From: Kiloniellaceae bacterium
GTDB taxonomy: Bacteria > Pseudomonadota > Alphaproteobacteria > Kiloniellales > Kiloniellaceae
Direction of reading: 5' to 3'
Length of the DNA stretch: 64,000 nt
NCBI GenBank assembly: GCA_021776195.1
Contig: JAJFGK010000111.1
Span: 15,214 to 79,213, forward strand
Positions 61,590-64,000 of this stretch are shown here, in pieces. Every line of letters begins with the position of its first letter. The stretch's first letter is position 1. The position numbers were made by a program, and so were the translations under genes. The notes below the pieces were generated by a model. It was not told where the DNA came from. It saw only the letters and a list, made by a program, of their open reading frames with translations, and did not search any database.

Positions 61590-62438
61590 CTACTTCTCTG
61601 TTTCCGTGAGCCCCTGGACGAAGAGCCGCTGCATGACCACCACCACCAGCACCGGCGGGATCATGGCGAGCAATGTGGTCATCATGACCAGGTTCCATTC
61701 CGGCACCGATTCGGCGACCCGCAGCATGCGCTGAATGCCCATGACGATGGTGTAGAGGTCCTTGTCGGTGGTGACGATGAGCGGCCAGAGGTACTGGTTC
61801 CAGCCGAAGATGAAAAGAATGACGCAGAGGGCCGCGATGTTGGTGCGGCTCATGGGGATCACCACGTCCCAGAAGAAGCGCAGAGGCCCGGCGCCGTCGA
61901 TCCGCGCGGCCTCCAGCAGTTCGTCGGGGATGGTGAGAAAGACCTGGCGGAACAGGAAGGTCGCCGTCGCCGAGGCGATCAGGGGGACCGAGAGGCCCCA
62001 ATAGCTGTTCAACAGGCCCAGGTTGGCCACCACCGAGAAGGTCGGCAGGATCCGCACCTCGACCGGCAGCATCAGGGTGATGAAGATGATCCAGAAGAAT
62101 CCCATGCGGAAGGGAAAGCGGAAGTAGACGATGGCGTAGGCGGAGAGCAGGGAAATGGCGATCTTGCCGGTGGTGATCATCACCGCCATGACCAGCGAGT
62201 TCCACAGCATGAGGCCGACCGGCTGGCCGCCGATCGCCTCCACCGCGCCGAACATCACCTTGTCCAGGTTCTCGAAGAAATAGGGCCCGGGCAGCAGGGG
62301 GATCGGGCTCAGGTTCATGGCCGCGGAGTCGTGCGAGGCGGCGACCACGGTGAGGTAGATCGGCAGCGCCACCACGGCGATCCCGAGCAGCAGGATCGCG
62401 TGCGAGAGGATGGCCAGGAGCGGGCGGTTTTCGACCAT
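61590..62438 (-). CDS. ugpE: sn-glycerol-3-phosphate ABC importer permease UgpE
   Basis: A 282-residue six-helix permease almost the length of E. coli UgpE (281). Family-specific matches: [20 protein letters not shown] at the start, [58 protein letters not shown] (EAA loop) and [14 protein letters not shown]. Its ATG overlaps the ugpA stop (TGATG). Confidence 0.95.
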   Translation of the reverse strand: MVENRPLLAILSHAILLLGIAVVALPIYLTVVAASHDSAAMNLSPIPLLPGPYFFENLDKVMFGAVEAIGGQPVGLMLWNSLVMAVMITTGKIAISLLSAYAIVYFRFPFRMGFFWIIFITLMLPVEVRILPTFSVVANLGLLNSYWGLSVPLIASATATFLFRQVFLTIPDELLEAARIDGAGPLRFFWDVVIPMSRTNIAALCVILFIFGWNQYLWPLIVTTDKDLYTIVMGIQRMLRVAESVPEWNLVMMTTLLAMIPPVLVVVVMQRLFVQGLTETEK

Positions 62439-63319
62439 CAGTACTGAACCTTGCGCTCGATGTAGCGGAACTGGATCACCGTCAGGACGATGACGATGGC
62501 CATCAGGATCACCGACTGAGCCGCCGAGCCGCCCAGGTCGAGCCCGACGAAGCCGTCGTTGTAGACCTTGTAGACCAGGATCTCGGTCGCCTTGGCCGGT
62601 CCGCCGTGGGTCACCGCGTCGATGATCCCGAAGGTCTCGAAGAAGGCATAGACGATGTTGATCACCAGCAGGAAGAAGGTGGTCGGCGACAGCAGCGGAA
62701 AGATGATGCTCCAAAAGCGCCGCAGCGGCCCGGCCCCGTCGATCGCCGCGGCTTCGATCAGGGAGCGCGGGATGGCCTGCAATCCGGCCAGAAAGAAGAG
62801 GAAGTTGTAGGAGATCTGCTTCCAGGCCGCCGCGATCACCACCAGCAGCATGGCCTCGCCGCCGTTCAGCTTGTGGTTCCAGTCGTAGCCCACGCGGTCG
62901 AGCAGGTAGGACAAAATGCCGATCGTCGGGTCGAACATGAAGACCCAGAGCGCGCCGGCCACCGCGGGGGCCACCGCATAGGGCCAGATCAGGAGAGTGC
63001 GGTAGGTCGTCGCGCCCTTGATCACCCGGTCGGCCATGATCGCCAGGATCAGCGCCAGGCCGAGCGACAGGCTGGCCACCGCCAGAGAGAAGAAGGCGGT
63101 CCGCAGCAAGGTGTCGAGATAGAGCGAATCGTGAAAAAGGCGCGCGAAGTTGTCGAACCAGATGAACTGGGTCTTCAGCCCGAAGGCATCCTCGCGCAGG
63201 AGGGATTGGTAGAGCGCCTGCACCGCCGGCCAGATGAAGAAGACCAGGGTGATGACGATCTGTGGCGCGACGAGCAGGAAGGGCAAGACTTTGCGGTCGA
63301 AGTGAACGCGCTTCAGCAT
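62438..63319 (-). CDS. ugpA: sn-glycerol-3-phosphate ABC importer permease UgpA
   Basis: A 293-residue permease matching Ugp[64 protein letters not shown] loop [19 protein letters not shown], and [20 protein letters not shown]. It follows ugpB across 88 bp that hold a strong stem-loop, and overlaps ugpE by one base. Confidence 0.95.
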   Translation of the reverse strand: MLKRVHFDRKVLPFLLVAPQIVITLVFFIWPAVQALYQSLLREDAFGLKTQFIWFDNFARLFHDSLYLDTLLRTAFFSLAVASLSLGLALILAIMADRVIKGATTYRTLLIWPYAVAPAVAGALWVFMFDPTIGILSYLLDRVGYDWNHKLNGGEAMLLVVIAAAWKQISYNFLFFLAGLQAIPRSLIEAAAIDGAGPLRRFWSIIFPLLSPTTFFLLVINIVYAFFETFGIIDAVTHGGPAKATEILVYKVYNDGFVGLDLGGSAAQSVILMAIVIVLTVIQFRYIERKVQY

Positions 63320-63359
63320 GCCTTGTCTTGTCCCCCCATCGGTCCGCCTTGGCGGCTTC

Positions 63360-63389
63360 GGGAGGGGCCTCCGTCGGGCGGCCCCTCCC
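63360..63389 (-). promoter_or_regulatory. Stem-loop between ugpB and ugpA
   Basis: GGGAGGGGCC (63360-63369) pairs perfectly with GGCCCCTCCC (63380-63389) around a 10-nt loop, 18 nt after the ugpB stop. Likely to stabilise the ugpB message or attenuate transcription into ugpAEC. Confidence 0.6.
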
Positions 63390-63407
63390 TGTCAGTTTCT
63401 TTCAGAC

Positions 63408-64000
63408 CTAGCTGGCGCCGCCGTTGGTCTTCTCGAACTCGCGCAGCAGTTCGTTGCCGCGCCGGGCGGCGTCCTCGACCGCCTCGTCGGCGCTCTTGGA
63501 GCCGTTCCAGATCGCCTCCATCTCTTCGTTCAGGATGTCGCGGATCTGGACGAAGCTGCCAAAACGCAGGCCTCTGGAATTTGGTGTTGGTGGATTCAGG
63601 CTAAGCTGTTTGGCAGCCGTATCTGTGCCAGGATTCGCCTTGTAAAAGCCCTGCTCTTCAGAGAGTTTGGTTGCAGCCATGGTAATTCCGACGTAACCGG
63701 TTTCCTGATGCCACCAGGCCTGAACCGGTGCGGTAGAAAGATATGTCATGAATTGGGCAACACCCTTGTAGTCGCCCTGATCGTGACCCTTAAGAACCCA
63801 AAGTGTCGCGCCGCCAATGATTGAGTTTTGCGGTTTTTCCGCTACATCGGTGTCGAGCGGCAACATGGCCTGAGCATAGTCGAATTTGGCTTGCTTCTTG
63901 ATCGAACCATAATAAGCGGATGAGTTCATCCACATGCCGCAAACGCCATTGGTAAAGCTTGGCAGTGAATCGCCGCGACGACCGCCATAGACAAACCTGC
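63408..64000 (-). CDS. ugpB: sn-glycerol-3-phosphate-binding protein UgpB (3' part only)
   Basis: About 197 C-terminal residues; the start lies beyond the right edge. Matches to UgpB: RFVYGGRRGDSLPSFTNGVC, QNSIIGGATLWVLKGHDQGD, WWHQETGYVGITMAATKLSE, FYKANPGTDTAAKQL, NSRGLRFGSFVQIRDILNEE and RRGNELLREFEK. It binds sn-glycerol 3-phosphate and glycerophosphodiesters in the periplasm in known systems. Base composition changes abruptly near 63570: downstream codons are GC-rich like neighbours, upstream codons are near 50% GC. Confidence 0.93.
   Translation of the reverse strand, partial: RFVYGGRRGDSLPSFTNGVCGMWMNSSAYYGSIKKQAKFDYAQAMLPLDTDVAEKPQNSIIGGATLWVLKGHDQGDYKGVAQFMTYLSTAPVQAWWHQETGYVGITMAATKLSEEQGFYKANPGTDTAAKQLSLNPPTPNSRGLRFGSFVQIRDILNEEMEAIWNGSKSADEAVEDAARRGNELLREFEKTNGGAS

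Overview
The window is a 64-kb stretch of high-GC DNA (by eye roughly 63-66% in coding regions) with dense genes, frequent 4-base ATGA/TTGA overlaps, class III aminotransferase, TRAP/TAXI, ugp, RidA, PhyH and Rieske genes. Gene content and sequence style point to a marine or host-associated alphaproteobacterium of the Rhodospirillales/Kiloniellales type; that placement is inference. No rRNA, convincing tRNA, CRISPR array, prophage or transposase gene is visible. Both ends cut genes: an aminotransferase-fold gene at the left and ugpB at the right.

Layout. 0-1.6 kb: PbfA-like class III PLP enzyme (partial) divergent from a LysR regulator, as in phosphonate loci. 1.8-9.4 kb: CHASE2-adenylate cyclase with a secreted partner, then a degP / response regulator / DUF6445-like / histidine kinase series. 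9.8-20.9 kb: secreted protein, D-2-hydroxyacid dehydrogenase, CntA-type Rieske oxygenase, MFS exporter, HutD, ABC-F, MetX-like hydrolase, Rrf2 regulator with NDH-2-like flavoprotein, RidA and a PhyH dioxygenase. 21.1-23.0 kb: DUF427 and a creatinase/DoeA-like M24 protein. 23.2-30.2 kb: a lacI-SBP-permease-permease-ATPase-phosphodiesterase cassette, bordered by a truncated DctM fragment and facing a 2OG-Fe(II) oxygenase across LacI-type operators. 30.4-43 kb: Na/Pi cotransporter, triple-RidA protein, TAXI-TRAP system with a universal stress protein, D-cysteine desulfhydrase-like enzyme, SUMF1-fold Tat protein, an IpdAB-like CoA-transferase pair and a CaiB/BaiF transferase. 43-51 kb: PhyH plus two tandem glutamine-synthetase homologues, an unknown protein, prolyl oligopeptidase and a DmdA-like GcvT-fold enzyme. 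51.2-56.9 kb: gntR-NMT1 SBP-ATPase-permease-VOC-VOC operon. 57.3-59 kb: lipoprotein cytochrome P460 facing a LysR regulator. 59-64 kb: ugpBAEC followed by a calcineurin-type phosphodiesterase and a HAD phosphatase.

How it fits together. Organophosphorus acquisition recurs: two independent ABC importers each end in a GpdQ-like phosphodiesterase gene, one also has a phosphatase, a Na/Pi transporter lies between them, and the left edge resembles a phosphonate-degradation locus. The second theme is osmolyte/amine/acyl-CoA catabolism (Rieske CntA-like, DmdA-like, DoeA-like, GS-like ligases, CoA transferases, RidA proteins) with an unusual number of non-heme iron oxygenases. Structurally, the most interesting non-coding signals are a 162-bp palindromic repeat present three times, GC-rich stem-loops placed 13-18 nt after the solute-binding-protein stop codon in three transporter operons, and an abrupt drop in GC inside ugpB near 63570.
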